A stretch of 35,438 nt of DNA from Ignavibacteria bacterium (GTDB lineage: Bacteria > Bacteroidota > Ignavibacteria > Tepidaquicellales > Tepidaquicellaceae), in contig JAEUSI010000016.1 of NCBI GenBank assembly GCA_016788375.1, positions 1 to 35,438 of the forward strand, read 5' to 3'. Positions within the stretch are counted from its first letter, which is position 1. Each line of letters starts with the position of its first letter. The notes beneath the pieces were generated by a model. The model saw only the letters and a list, made by a program, of their open reading frames with translations. It ran no database searches and was not told the origin of the DNA. The position numbers and the translations under genes were made by a program. This document shows, in pieces, positions 22,252 through 31,151 of this stretch.

Positions 22252-25050
22252 ATGAAACAATTAATAATAATGGTTTCATTGATTTTGTTCGGTTTATTTC
22301 CTCTGATAAAAGATAATCAACGGGAGAAGTCAAACCCGGCTGATAACAGCAAATCCCTGAGCCTGACTTGTCCCGATTACCTTCCTCAAAAGAACGACAT
22401 CAATCTAACCTCAGATTTTATCAAGCAATTTAAAGAAGCCGGGGAAGCCGGCATTGACCGGAACAGTGAAGCATTAAATAATATACGGCTTGAAGAATAC
22501 AGTATTAAATACAGCGAAAAAGCCCGAGCTTTTCAGTCGTCCAACAGGGCTAATAATATTAACTTTACATATGAAAGCAACGGCTTTACTGCGGAGACAC
22601 GACAGACAACGATTCCACTCTTTGATGTGAATGACCTTACGCTTAATGAAAATGAAAAAAAGTATAAACATGCCGAAGACTGGAGTGTTGAGCTGATAAT
22701 TGAAAGTGAAAAGTTAAATGCTGAAAGCGGAGAAATGCATGTTTCGGGAAACAATGCATGGACAGAAAACGATAAGATAAGAATTGATTATACAAATACT
22801 GCTGAAGGGATGCGTCAGGATTTTATCGTAAAGGAAAAACTGACCGGAAAAGATGGTTTGCAGCTGCTGATTAATGTGAAAACAAATCTGAAGATTATAG
22901 TCAGCAATGATGCGGTTACATTCAGTTCGAAGACTGACGGTACGGACAGGATGAAGTATACTGCGCTGAAAGTTACAGATGCAGACGGTAAAATACTGGA
23001 TGCATATTTCGAGAAAAAAAATCCGGTACAGTTTGCGATAGTTGTAGATGACAGAGATGCCGTATATCCTGTGACTGTTGATCCGCTGGCGCTGAATTCT
23101 GACTGGGAAGTTGTATGTGATCAGCGATGGAGCAGATACGGCGACGGAATTACATCGGGTGATATTAACGGTGACGGATACGATGATGTGGCAGTAGGAG
23201 CGCCTGCATATGAACCCGGCGGGGCTGTATTTATTTATTTTGGTTCTGCAACAGGTCCGTCATTACATGCTGACAGGATATTATACGGCACAGGAATCGG
23301 CTTTGGTAATCGTATTAACTGCAATGGCGATATTAACAATGACAACTTCTGTGATCTAATAATCGGAGATCCGTTTATCGGCGGAGGGATAGTATGGATA
23401 TATTATGGTTCACCGACCGGTGTATCTGATTCGGTAAAAAGCCAGTTACAATCGATTTCAGGCATGAACTTCGGATACTCTGTATCAAACGCAGATGTCA
23501 ACGACGACGGATATTCTGATGTGATTGCAGGTTATCAGGCTGAAGCAGATAATAGACAGATCGGAGCTTTAGTATATCTTGGATCAGCTTCAGGCATTAA
23601 TGTTCAGCCTGCCTGGACTGCGTCAGTTCCTGCTGGCACAAATTATGTTGGATTTTTCTGGGCTGTATCGAGTGCAGGAGATATTACTAATGACGGATTT
23701 CAGGATATTATTGTCGGAACATTTTCAGGATATGCACTGATATACTTTGGGGCTGATAACAAAGGGATGTATGAATCTGCGGATATTATTCTATCACAAC
23801 CCGATAACTATTTCGGTTATTCAGTGTCATCTGCTGGTGATATTAATTCCGATGGATTTGATGATGTTGCAATCGGTGCCAGTTATTCTGCTTTTTTATA
23901 TTACGGAACACAAAACGGATTGAATATAAACTTCAGCTTTCTGAACAATGGTGCATACCATACTTCATCTGCAGGTGATTTCAATGACGACGGATACGGA
24001 GATTTGATCACAACGGATTTTGGCAGCGGTATATATCTGTATTTCGGATCATCCTCAGGAATAAAGTCAAGTTCTTATGTTTTTGTTGACCGTGCTACGA
24101 ACATTTCAAACGGAGACATTAACGGTGACGGAATTACCGATATAATCGGTGCAACTGAACCTCGGGCTTTCGGATTTTACGGTTCGGCAGATAAAGTAAA
24201 CACTTTTTACTTAACTCCTGAAGATACAGTACTTGAGCCTTATCCCGGAACTGAAATTTGTCTTACTGCAGTTGTCAGAAGCCAGTATGATTTACCTATG
24301 TCCGGTGTAAATATAAATTATTCAATACACGGGAATAATTCAGGTTCAGGTACATCTGTGTCAGACAGTAACGGCATAGCAAAAATTTGTTATCTCTGTA
24401 ATTCAACTATGACAATCGGAATAGACACAATTACAGCATCAGCTGCAGATAAAACAGATACAGCATATGTATTCTGGGATTTACCAATGCCTGTTGAACT
24501 GTCAACATTTACTTCAACTGTCTCAGGAAGAGATGTAACTCTCAACTGGTCGACAACATCAGAATTAAACAACTCCGGATTTGACATAGAAAGATCTTCA
24601 ACTGAAAACCTGTGGGTCAAAGCCGGATTCGTCAAAGGTCACGGAACAGTTTCACATACGGTCAGTTATTCATTTACAGACAATAATCTTTCGACCGGTG
24701 TTTATAAATACAGACTGAAACAGACAGACTTCAACGGAAACTTTGAATACTTCGAACTTGCTGGAGAAGTCAGCATCGGCATTCCGGATAAGTACGAACT
24801 TTCGCAGAATTATCCTAATCCGTTCAATCCGGTTACGAATCTGGAATTTGGGATTTCGAAACCGGGGTATGTATCAATAAAAATTTATGATGACTTAGGA
24901 AGAGAATTAGTTGCTTTAGTCAATGAATTTAAAGAACCCGGATATTACAATGTTAAATTCGATGCAGGCAATCTTTCAAGCGGAACTTATTTTTACAGAA
25001 TGACAGCGGGAGATTTTGCTGCGGTAAAGAAGTTTGTGGTTCTAAAATAG
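22252..25050 (+). CDS. T9SS-exported FG-GAP propeller protein with seven blades
   Basis: 932 aa. A signal-like N-terminus (KQLIIMVSLILFGLFPLI) and an unnamed domain of about 260 residues ending YPVTVDPL lead to seven FG-GAP repeats (about 285-660). Each repeat has a calcium-binding loop of the type GD-[IVF]-N-x-D-G-[YF]-x-D and a Y-x-GS strand, as in integrin-alpha propellers; seven is the number needed for one closed propeller. After it come an Ig-like domain with paired cysteines, an FnIII-like domain (VELSTFTS...YRLKQTD), and a T9SS sorting domain ending KKFVVLK. The protein should be surface-anchored or released. Adhesion or matrix roles are common in the family but unproven here. The next gene is a longer paralogue. 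Confidence 0.88.
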   Translation: MKQLIIMVSLILFGLFPLIKDNQREKSNPADNSKSLSLTCPDYLPQKNDINLTSDFIKQFKEAGEAGIDRNSEALNNIRLEEYSIKYSEKARAFQSSNRANNINFTYESNGFTAETRQTTIPLFDVNDLTLNENEKKYKHAEDWSVELIIESEKLNAESGEMHVSGNNAWTENDKIRIDYTNTAEGMRQDFIVKEKLTGKDGLQLLINVKTNLKIIVSNDAVTFSSKTDGTDRMKYTALKVTDADGKILDAYFEKKNPVQFAIVVDDRDAVYPVTVDPLALNSDWEVVCDQRWSRYGDGITSGDINGDGYDDVAVGAPAYEPGGAVFIYFGSATGPSLHADRILYGTGIGFGNRINCNGDINNDNFCDLIIGDPFIGGGIVWIYYGSPTGVSDSVKSQLQSISGMNFGYSVSNADVNDDGYSDVIAGYQAEADNRQIGALVYLGSASGINVQPAWTASVPAGTNYVGFFWAVSSAGDITNDGFQDIIVGTFSGYALIYFGADNKGMYESADIILSQPDNYFGYSVSSAGDINSDGFDDVAIGASYSAFLYYGTQNGLNINFSFLNNGAYHTSSAGDFNDDGYGDLITTDFGSGIYLYFGSSSGIKSSSYVFVDRATNISNGDINGDGITDIIGATEPRAFGFYGSADKVNTFYLTPEDTVLEPYPGTEICLTAVVRSQYDLPMSGVNINYSIHGNNSGSGTSVSDSNGIAKICYLCNSTMTIGIDTITASAADKTDTAYVFWDLPMPVELSTFTSTVSGRDVTLNWSTTSELNNSGFDIERSSTENLWVKAGFVKGHGTVSHTVSYSFTDNNLSTGVYKYRLKQTDFNGNFEYFELAGEVSIGIPDKYELSQNYPNPFNPVTNLEFGISKPGYVSIKIYDDLGRELVALVNEFKEPGYYNVKFDAGNLSSGTYFYRMTAGDFAAVKKFVVLK
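24490..24837 (+). repeat. Paralogous repeat, copy 1 (FnIII-like plus T9SS region)
   Basis: These 348 bases align without gaps to 28783-29130. Long runs are identical, such as GGATTCGTCAAAGGTCACGG and the following bases. The repeat encodes the FnIII-like domain and the start of the T9SS domain in the two FG-GAP genes. Confidence 0.8.
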
Positions 25051-25164
25051 TGAATGATGAACATGCAACGGTGAATATTGTGATATAAACAGCAAATGAA
25101 ATGAATCAGTATATGATCCTTATTTGATGAAGATATTTTTTTAAAAATTATTAAACAAACAATC

Positions 25165-28100
25165 ATGAAAAAGTTAGTTATAATGGTTTCATTGATTTTG
25201 TTTGGCTTTTATCCCTTCAAAGATAATCAAAGTGAGAAAACATACTTAGCCGATAATGATAAACAACTAAGTCTGCATTGTCCTGATTACCTTCCCACTA
25301 AGCTTAATATCAATGCAACCTCAACATTAAACAAGCCTGCATCGGAAACCGAAGTAATTAATAATGACTGGTACTCCGAAGCAATAAATAATATCCGGCT
25401 TGAAGAGTACAATATAACTTACAACGAAGATATAAAATCTTTTCAGTCGCCGAACAGGGCGAATAATATCCGCTTCATTTATCATGATAACGGATTCACT
25501 GCAAAGACAAGAGAGACACAGATTCCTTTATTTGATGTGAATGACAAAACTCTTCGTGATGAAGAGAAAAAATACAAAAAAGTTGAAGAATGGAGTATTA
25601 AGTTGAAAGTTGACGGATTTAAAAGTAAAAAGCTTCAGGTTTCCGGTAACAATGCATGGACGGAAAATGAAAACCTTAGAATGGATTATACAAATTCATC
25701 GGAAGGCATGCGACAGGATTTCATTGTCAAAAACAAACCGTCAAATGAAGAGAAACTTAATCTGATTTTGAATGTCAGTACAAAGTTAAAAATGTCTGTA
25801 AGTAATGAAGCAATTACATTTATATCAGAGAAAGACGGAAAAGAAAAGATGAAGTATGCTTCATTGAAAGTTTCAGATGCGACGGGGAAAAAGCTTGATG
25901 CATATTTTGAAAAAAAGAATTCGAAAAAATTTGCGATATGTGTGAATGATGTTGATGCCGAGTATCCTGTGACTATTGATCCGCTGTCGAGTTCACCGGA
26001 TTGGAATTCAACAAATCCTGACGGGTGGAACGGTAGTTTTGCATACTCTGTCGCATCAGCCGGTGATATAAATCTTGACGGATATTCCGATATAATAATT
26101 GGAAATCCTGAACATTACGGAGGAAATAACTTTGAAGGAAAAGCATTTGTATTTTTTGGTTCACAAACAGGATTGCCGGTAAACGCTGGCTGGACCTATG
26201 AAAGTAATATTGCAAATTCATACTTCGGTTATTCAGTTGCATCTGCAGGTGATGTAAACGGAGACGGATTCTCCGACATTATAGTCGGTGCTCCGGGTTA
26301 TTCTGATGGTGAAAACAAAGAAGGGAGAGTTTATGTTTTTTTCGGTTCTCATAACGGCTTAAAAGATACAGCAGACTGGGTATATGAGAGTAATAAAATA
26401 AATGCTGAAACAGGCAGTGCAGTTTCTACTGCAGGTGATTTTAACAGAGACGGATATGACGATATTATTGTTGGTTCTCCTAAATACTGGAATCATACTT
26501 ATAATGCTGCTGTTGTCGGAAGAGTTGATTTATTTTTAAGCTCTGCAACAGGTCCTTCAAACACACCTGATTATACATTTAAGAACTTACTGGATGGAAT
26601 TACGGGAATGGGTAATTCAGTAGCAAGTGCCGGTGATGTCAATGGTGACGGTTATGATGATGTTATAATAGGCGAACACTGGTGGCCACCTCCGCCGTCT
26701 TCAGATGCAGCAGGTGATTACGTTGAAGCAAGCGGCCGGGCAAGTGTAGTTTATGGCGGCGGGAATTGTTGCGGCTGGAGTCAGACAGGCGAGATGACTT
26801 ATTCGGATTTTGGTTTTTCCGTTTCATCCGCAGGCGATATAAACAATGACGGATATGATGATGTTTTAATTGGTTCTCCGGGTTTTCGCGACGGAATATT
26901 TCCAACCGGAAAATCATACCTTTATCTTGGTTCATCATCCGGATTGCAGAACACTCCGGTCTGGACAGCAAGTCATTTAGAAAATGATTTTGGCCGAACT
27001 GTATCATCAGCTGGAGATCTAAACAGCGATGGGTTCAGTGATGTTGTAATTGGAGCTTATTACTGGTACTGGGATGGCGAAGTATTTGATCCCCATTCCC
27101 CGAAAACAGCAGGCATATATGTTTATTACGGATCTTCAGTCGGATTATCTTCAGGTTATAACTGGAGATACCAGATTGGTTCAAGTCAATTGGGCATAAC
27201 AAAATTAACCGCAGCTTCAGCCGGAGATGTAAACGGAGACGGATATTCTGACTTGTTAACAGGAGTTATGCAGTTTCAAATTAATCTGCCTTATTATGAA
27301 TATTTTCCTAATCATAAAGCGAATCTTTTTTACGGAGGTCCTACAGTTCCTGCATTTTCACCACAATGGACTTCATCTTCTGATCAGAGTGATTCGGAAT
27401 TCGGATTTTCTGTTTCAGGAGCAGGAGATGTTAATAATGACGGATTTGATGATGTAATTATTGCAGCTCCGAAATATGATAATGGTCAGACTGATGAAGG
27501 TAAAGTTTTTGAGTATCACGGTTCTTCAGCAGGTTTGCATAATATTCCTGATTGGACTTCAGAAAGTAATATTGAACTGGCACAGTTTGGATTCTCAATT
27601 TCAAATGCAGGTGATGTTAATAATGACGGCTATTCCGATATAATAATCGGAGCTCCGAAAGCCGGTAAAGCTTTTGTGTATCATGGTTCATCCGCAGGGC
27701 TTCTTAATTCTCCGAACTGGACGGGAAATTCCTATTCCGCTAATCACGAATACGGAACATCAGTAGCGGATGCAGGCGATGTAAACAATGATGGGTATGC
27801 CGATATAGTTGTAGGAACTTATCCTTTTGAAATATATAACAGTCACAATGTTGGAGCTTTTGTTTATTTTGGATCTGCAGCAGGTATTAACAGCACAGAA
27901 CCATCCTGGACTGCAAGCAGACCTTCTGCAGGTCAGAAATTCGGACAAATAGTTTCTGCAGCCGGCGATGTAAATAATGATGGATTTGATGATGTTATGG
28001 TAGGAGATGTTAGCAGTGATAACGTATTTGTTTATTATGGTTCAGCTTTGAGAGGAATGTTTGATCCTGAAAACTGGTCAACCGGAGGGTCGAGAGGTTT

Positions 28101-29343
28101 TTCATTTTCAAATGCAGGTGATGTTAACGGCGACGGATTCGGTGATATAATAATCAGCGATATCTGGTCTAATAAAGTAGATGTATATCACGGCTCATCA
28201 ACTGGATTAAGCACTGCAAGCAACTGGACTTTAAACACACATGTATTTAATGAAACATTTGTTTCATCTGCCGGTGATTTTGATAATGACGGGTATGATG
28301 ATGTTTTGATTGGATTGTACGGTGAGCCTGCAAATTTGTATAAAGGATCAGCGAACGGACTTGGGAATAATTCGAGTTTATCAATGAATATAAACACTAA
28401 TTCAGTTTCAGATGCAGGTGATGTCAACGGAGATAATATCGATGACGTTATTATCGGAACCAGAACAAATTATGCAGCTGTCTTTTATGGTTTTGGAAAT
28501 CATGTTTCTTATATTCACCTGACACCAAGACTGATCTATTTAGTAATTAACTCTGAACATTGCATTAATGGTCTTGTTAAAAATCAGCTTAATCAACCAT
28601 TACGGGGTGTAAGTGTAAAATATTTTATCAAAGGCGCAAATCCTGATTCAGCAACTGTTTTGTCCGACAGCAACGGTGTAGCAAAATTTTGTTATACAGG
28701 TCTGACCGGAGGAATTGATACAATTACAAGTATAGCCGGAAATATGTCTGACAAAGTAATTGCAATTTGGGACACTCCTTTTCCTGTAGAACTGGCATCA
28801 TTTACTTCATCGGTCAGCGGGAGAAATGTTACTCTAAACTGGTCAACTTCCGCTGAATTAAATAATTCAGGTTTTGACATAGAAAGATCTTCTGCAGAAA
28901 ACCAGTGGTTCAAAAACGGATTCGTCAAAGGTCACGGAACAGTTTCACAGCCGGTCAGTTATTCATTCACAGACAACAATCTTTCAACCGGCGTTTACAA
29001 ATACAGACTGAAACAGACAGACTACAACGGCAACTTTGAATACTTCGAACTTGCTGAAGAAGTCAGCATCGGCATTCCGGATAAGTATTCTCTTTCGCAG
29101 AACTATCCGAATCCCTTCAATCCGGTAACGACAATAAACTATGATCTTCCGAATGACGAAATTGTCACGATTAAAATCTATGATATTCTCGGAAGGGAGA
29201 TGAAGACTCTTGTGAATGAGATGAAACAGGCTGGCTATCATAATATAATTTTCAATGCGGCAGATCTGGCAAGCGGAGCGTATTTTTACAGAATGACAGC
29301 CGGTGATTATGTCGGGGTAAAGAAATTTATTGTGATGAAGTAA
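25165..29343 (+). CDS. T9SS-exported FG-GAP propeller protein with fourteen blades
   Basis: 1392 aa, paralogous to the preceding gene over the N-terminal domain (near-identical first bases, shared NAWTEN, YTNS-EGMRQDF and YPVT-DPL segments) and over the Ig-like, FnIII-like and T9SS domains. The difference is the propeller part, with fourteen AGD-[IV]-N-x-D-G-[YF] repeats (about 290-1105), exactly twice seven, so it probably folds as two complete propellers. Repeat 4 carries an insertion with a proline run and a CCGW segment. Calcium binding is expected at most loops; loop 14 (GDNIDD) is altered. The T9SS tail ends KKFIVMK. A 114-base gap separates it from the shorter gene without a clear terminator, so co-transcription is possible. 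Confidence 0.88.
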   Translation: MKKLVIMVSLILFGFYPFKDNQSEKTYLADNDKQLSLHCPDYLPTKLNINATSTLNKPASETEVINNDWYSEAINNIRLEEYNITYNEDIKSFQSPNRANNIRFIYHDNGFTAKTRETQIPLFDVNDKTLRDEEKKYKKVEEWSIKLKVDGFKSKKLQVSGNNAWTENENLRMDYTNSSEGMRQDFIVKNKPSNEEKLNLILNVSTKLKMSVSNEAITFISEKDGKEKMKYASLKVSDATGKKLDAYFEKKNSKKFAICVNDVDAEYPVTIDPLSSSPDWNSTNPDGWNGSFAYSVASAGDINLDGYSDIIIGNPEHYGGNNFEGKAFVFFGSQTGLPVNAGWTYESNIANSYFGYSVASAGDVNGDGFSDIIVGAPGYSDGENKEGRVYVFFGSHNGLKDTADWVYESNKINAETGSAVSTAGDFNRDGYDDIIVGSPKYWNHTYNAAVVGRVDLFLSSATGPSNTPDYTFKNLLDGITGMGNSVASAGDVNGDGYDDVIIGEHWWPPPPSSDAAGDYVEASGRASVVYGGGNCCGWSQTGEMTYSDFGFSVSSAGDINNDGYDDVLIGSPGFRDGIFPTGKSYLYLGSSSGLQNTPVWTASHLENDFGRTVSSAGDLNSDGFSDVVIGAYYWYWDGEVFDPHSPKTAGIYVYYGSSVGLSSGYNWRYQIGSSQLGITKLTAASAGDVNGDGYSDLLTGVMQFQINLPYYEYFPNHKANLFYGGPTVPAFSPQWTSSSDQSDSEFGFSVSGAGDVNNDGFDDVIIAAPKYDNGQTDEGKVFEYHGSSAGLHNIPDWTSESNIELAQFGFSISNAGDVNNDGYSDIIIGAPKAGKAFVYHGSSAGLLNSPNWTGNSYSANHEYGTSVADAGDVNNDGYADIVVGTYPFEIYNSHNVGAFVYFGSAAGINSTEPSWTASRPSAGQKFGQIVSAAGDVNNDGFDDVMVGDVSSDNVFVYYGSALRGMFDPENWSTGGSRGFSFSNAGDVNGDGFGDIIISDIWSNKVDVYHGSSTGLSTASNWTLNTHVFNETFVSSAGDFDNDGYDDVLIGLYGEPANLYKGSANGLGNNSSLSMNINTNSVSDAGDVNGDNIDDVIIGTRTNYAAVFYGFGNHVSYIHLTPRLIYLVINSEHCINGLVKNQLNQPLRGVSVKYFIKGANPDSATVLSDSNGVAKFCYTGLTGGIDTITSIAGNMSDKVIAIWDTPFPVELASFTSSVSGRNVTLNWSTSAELNNSGFDIERSSAENQWFKNGFVKGHGTVSQPVSYSFTDNNLSTGVYKYRLKQTDYNGNFEYFELAEEVSIGIPDKYSLSQNYPNPFNPVTTINYDLPNDEIVTIKIYDILGREMKTLVNEMKQAGYHNIIFNAADLASGAYFYRMTAGDYVGVKKFIVMK
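28783..29130 (+). repeat. Paralogous repeat, copy 2 (FnIII-like plus T9SS region)
   Basis: Colinear partner of 24490-24837, in the fourteen-blade gene. Conservation is higher here than in the propeller parts. Confidence 0.8.
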
Positions 29344-29431
29344 GTTTAACAGATTAACAGATTAACAACTTCGGTTTATACATAAGCCGGGAAAGTAATA
29401 ATCTGTATTTTTAAATATATGATAAATAAAT

Positions 29432-29501
29432 GAAGTCAGGGAGCTGATTTGCTGTCATGATTTTGTGACAATAATTGCAGTTACCCCTGACTTCTTTTTT
29501 T
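29432..29501 (+). terminator. Long-stem intrinsic terminator after the FG-GAP genes
   Basis: GAAGTCAGGG (29432-29441) pairs with CCCTGACTTC (29485-29494). The interior continues the pairing imperfectly (CTG...TGTCA with TGACA...CAG), and seven T residues follow. The 3' arm and T-run lie within the last codons of the convergent DUF1003 gene. A smaller hairpin (CGGTTTA-TACA-TAAGCCG, 29372-29389) sits closer to the FG-GAP stop. The other strand is also AT-rich beyond the stem, so it may work in both directions. Confidence 0.75.
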
Positions 29502-29963
29502 CAGCTCCTCTTCGGCATTGCTCATCTTGTCAAGAATCTGAAGTATTATCTGATTCTGATTTTCAAGATGCATCAGTATGGTTTCAATTTCCTGCTCTGC
29601 TTTTGTATTTATTTCAAAATCCGACTGAGCCCGGATTTCGGAATGATTTGCCTGCAGATTCTGTCCTATCATAATCAGAGGCATAAGGAATATCTGTATC
29701 ATATTTGAAATAAACAGCCACAGCACAAACGCAGGGAAAGGATCAAATCTCAGATCTTTCGGAGCAAGCGTATTGAATCCAAGCCAGGAGACAGTCCAAA
29801 TCAATATCAGAAGAAAGAATCCCATACTGCCGACTTTGTTTGTAATACTGAGGGCAAATCTGTTAAGAGGTGTAAGGTTTTTGTCAATCTGCTCGTTCGG
29901 ATTGACAATTTTTTTATATCTTTCTCTGAGTTCTTTAAGAGAAAAAATTTTGTCATGAAGCAT
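29481..29963 (-). CDS. DUF1003 family membrane protein
   Basis: 160 aa. A cytoplasmic N-terminus (LKELRERYKKIVNPNEQIDKN) is followed by two membrane helices (about 43-64 and 77-99). Between and after them lie the family's FDPFP (73-77) and IMIGQN (97-102) motifs, and then a charged coiled tail with D-FEINTKAEQEI (from 115). The DUF1003 family is widespread and uncharacterised; no function is claimed. The gene is single, divergent from the three-gene envelope operon and convergent with the FG-GAP genes. Confidence 0.88.
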   Translation of the reverse strand: MLHDKIFSLKELRERYKKIVNPNEQIDKNLTPLNRFALSITNKVGSMGFFLLILIWTVSWLGFNTLAPKDLRFDPFPAFVLWLFISNMIQIFLMPLIMIGQNLQANHSEIRAQSDFEINTKAEQEIETILMHLENQNQIILQILDKMSNAEEELKKRSQG

Positions 29964-30140
29964 AACATTGTCAGTTTAGTTTGAAATTGAATCCGGAATT
30001 ATGAAACAAACCGGTAATTCCGAAAGCAAGATAAAATACTATCAGACAGTTAAGATTGAAATGTAAATAATCAGAAAATTTTATATACGCGAAATCACAC
30101 TTCGTCTTTTTACAATATAATTCAAATATCCGGAAAAATT

Positions 30141-30173
30141 TTTGACAATCCTTTGACAATTCTGTGACAATTG
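30141..30173 (+). promoter_or_regulatory. Three tandem TTGACAAT repeats with 11-base period
   Basis: TTTGACAATCC, TTTGACAATTC and TGTGACAATTG follow one another at 11-base steps, one helical turn, about 90 bases upstream of the envelope operon ATG at 30262. The spacing suggests cooperative protein binding on one DNA face. TTGACA also equals a -35 hexamer, but no matching -10 is found at the usual distance. The rest of the 298-base divergent region 29964-30261 shows nothing more than AT-rich sequence and one inverted copy near 29967-29974. Confidence 0.45.
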
Positions 30174-30261
30174 GAATTCAGGAATACTCTAATTTTACAC
30201 AGAAATCAGAAATCACAATTACTGTACAAATTAAAGGCAGTTTTTAAAATCTGAGAATATC

Positions 30262-31134
30262 ATGAAAAACAAACTAATAATACTCACATCTGTAATATTA
30301 ATAATGACATTTCTACCGGATTGTTTTCCGCAGAATAAGGATTCACTTCAAAAAGGTTCTTTCTACAGCATTACACTTGTCAGCGGGAAAACAGTTAAGG
30401 GAAAAGTCATGTCGGCGGATTCCGGTTATGTATTGCTGAAAACAAAACAAGGTCTTAATGAAATTGAAACACATAATATTCTGAATTCAAAAAAACTCGG
30501 ACAGGAATTTTATGATGAATACTTTACTGAAAACAGAAAACCTGTTTACAGAAATTGCATTTCATTGAGTATAGGATACATATCTCCTTCTGAAATATCA
30601 GATATCAGCTATAATTACTATGATTATAGTAATGTGAATTTAAATAATGGAATCAGCGTAAGTGCGGCATACTCAGGTTTTTTCAGCAGGACTATCGGAG
30701 TAAGAGCCGGACTGACATATTCCAGAATGAGCAATAAGGACGACTATATCATGAATTACAATTACTTCGGCACAGGCAGTTCATTTCGAAAAGGCGGAAG
30801 ATTATCTCAATTCACAATCGGGATGGATATGCTGACGGGAATGCTTCAGCCTGAGAAAAAAATAAACGCTTACGGAACAGCCGGATTCGGGTTAGGCGTA
30901 GCAAACTGCGGAGTTGTATCAGAAGTATATGGATACGGAGGCGAATACGATTATAATCCCGACCCGCAGTTTCTTTTCAGTTACGGAATCGGAGCTGGGA
31001 TAACATACAGATTTTCGGAAAAAACAGCATTCCAGACTGAAGCATATTACAATCATGTTTCTCTTCAGGAAGGATTCTACAGGGATATGGATCAGTTTAT
31101 AATTAGGGCAGGGATAGTTTTTTATAAATTTTAA
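30262..31134 (+). CDS. Outer-membrane beta-barrel protein with small N-terminal beta domain
   Basis: 290 aa. A signal peptide is followed by a short beta-rich module (about 34-75: YSITLVSGKTVKGKVMSADS type) resembling small SH3/Sm-like barrels. Then comes an eight-strand-type barrel with alternating residues and a C-terminal GIVFYKF with terminal Phe, as for outer-membrane proteins. First gene of a three-gene unit; its TAA lies 17 bases before the next ATG. No known family is recognised. Confidence 0.7.
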   Translation: MKNKLIILTSVILIMTFLPDCFPQNKDSLQKGSFYSITLVSGKTVKGKVMSADSGYVLLKTKQGLNEIETHNILNSKKLGQEFYDEYFTENRKPVYRNCISLSIGYISPSEISDISYNYYDYSNVNLNNGISVSAAYSGFFSRTIGVRAGLTYSRMSNKDDYIMNYNYFGTGSSFRKGGRLSQFTIGMDMLTGMLQPEKKINAYGTAGFGLGVANCGVVSEVYGYGGEYDYNPDPQFLFSYGIGAGITYRFSEKTAFQTEAYYNHVSLQEGFYRDMDQFIIRAGIVFYKF

Positions 31135-31151
31135 TGCAACAAGGAGCGGAT

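Noticed and set aside
26050-28450. Regularly spaced similar DNA segments that look like a tandem or CRISPR-like array
   Set aside because: They are the coding repeats for FG-GAP calcium loops, diverged in sequence and spacing, within one open frame. No short identical repeats or spacers.
29348-29367. AACAGATTAACAGATTAACA short tandem repeat after the fourteen-blade gene
   Set aside because: Only two and a half copies of an 8-base AT-rich unit; likely slippage without further meaning.
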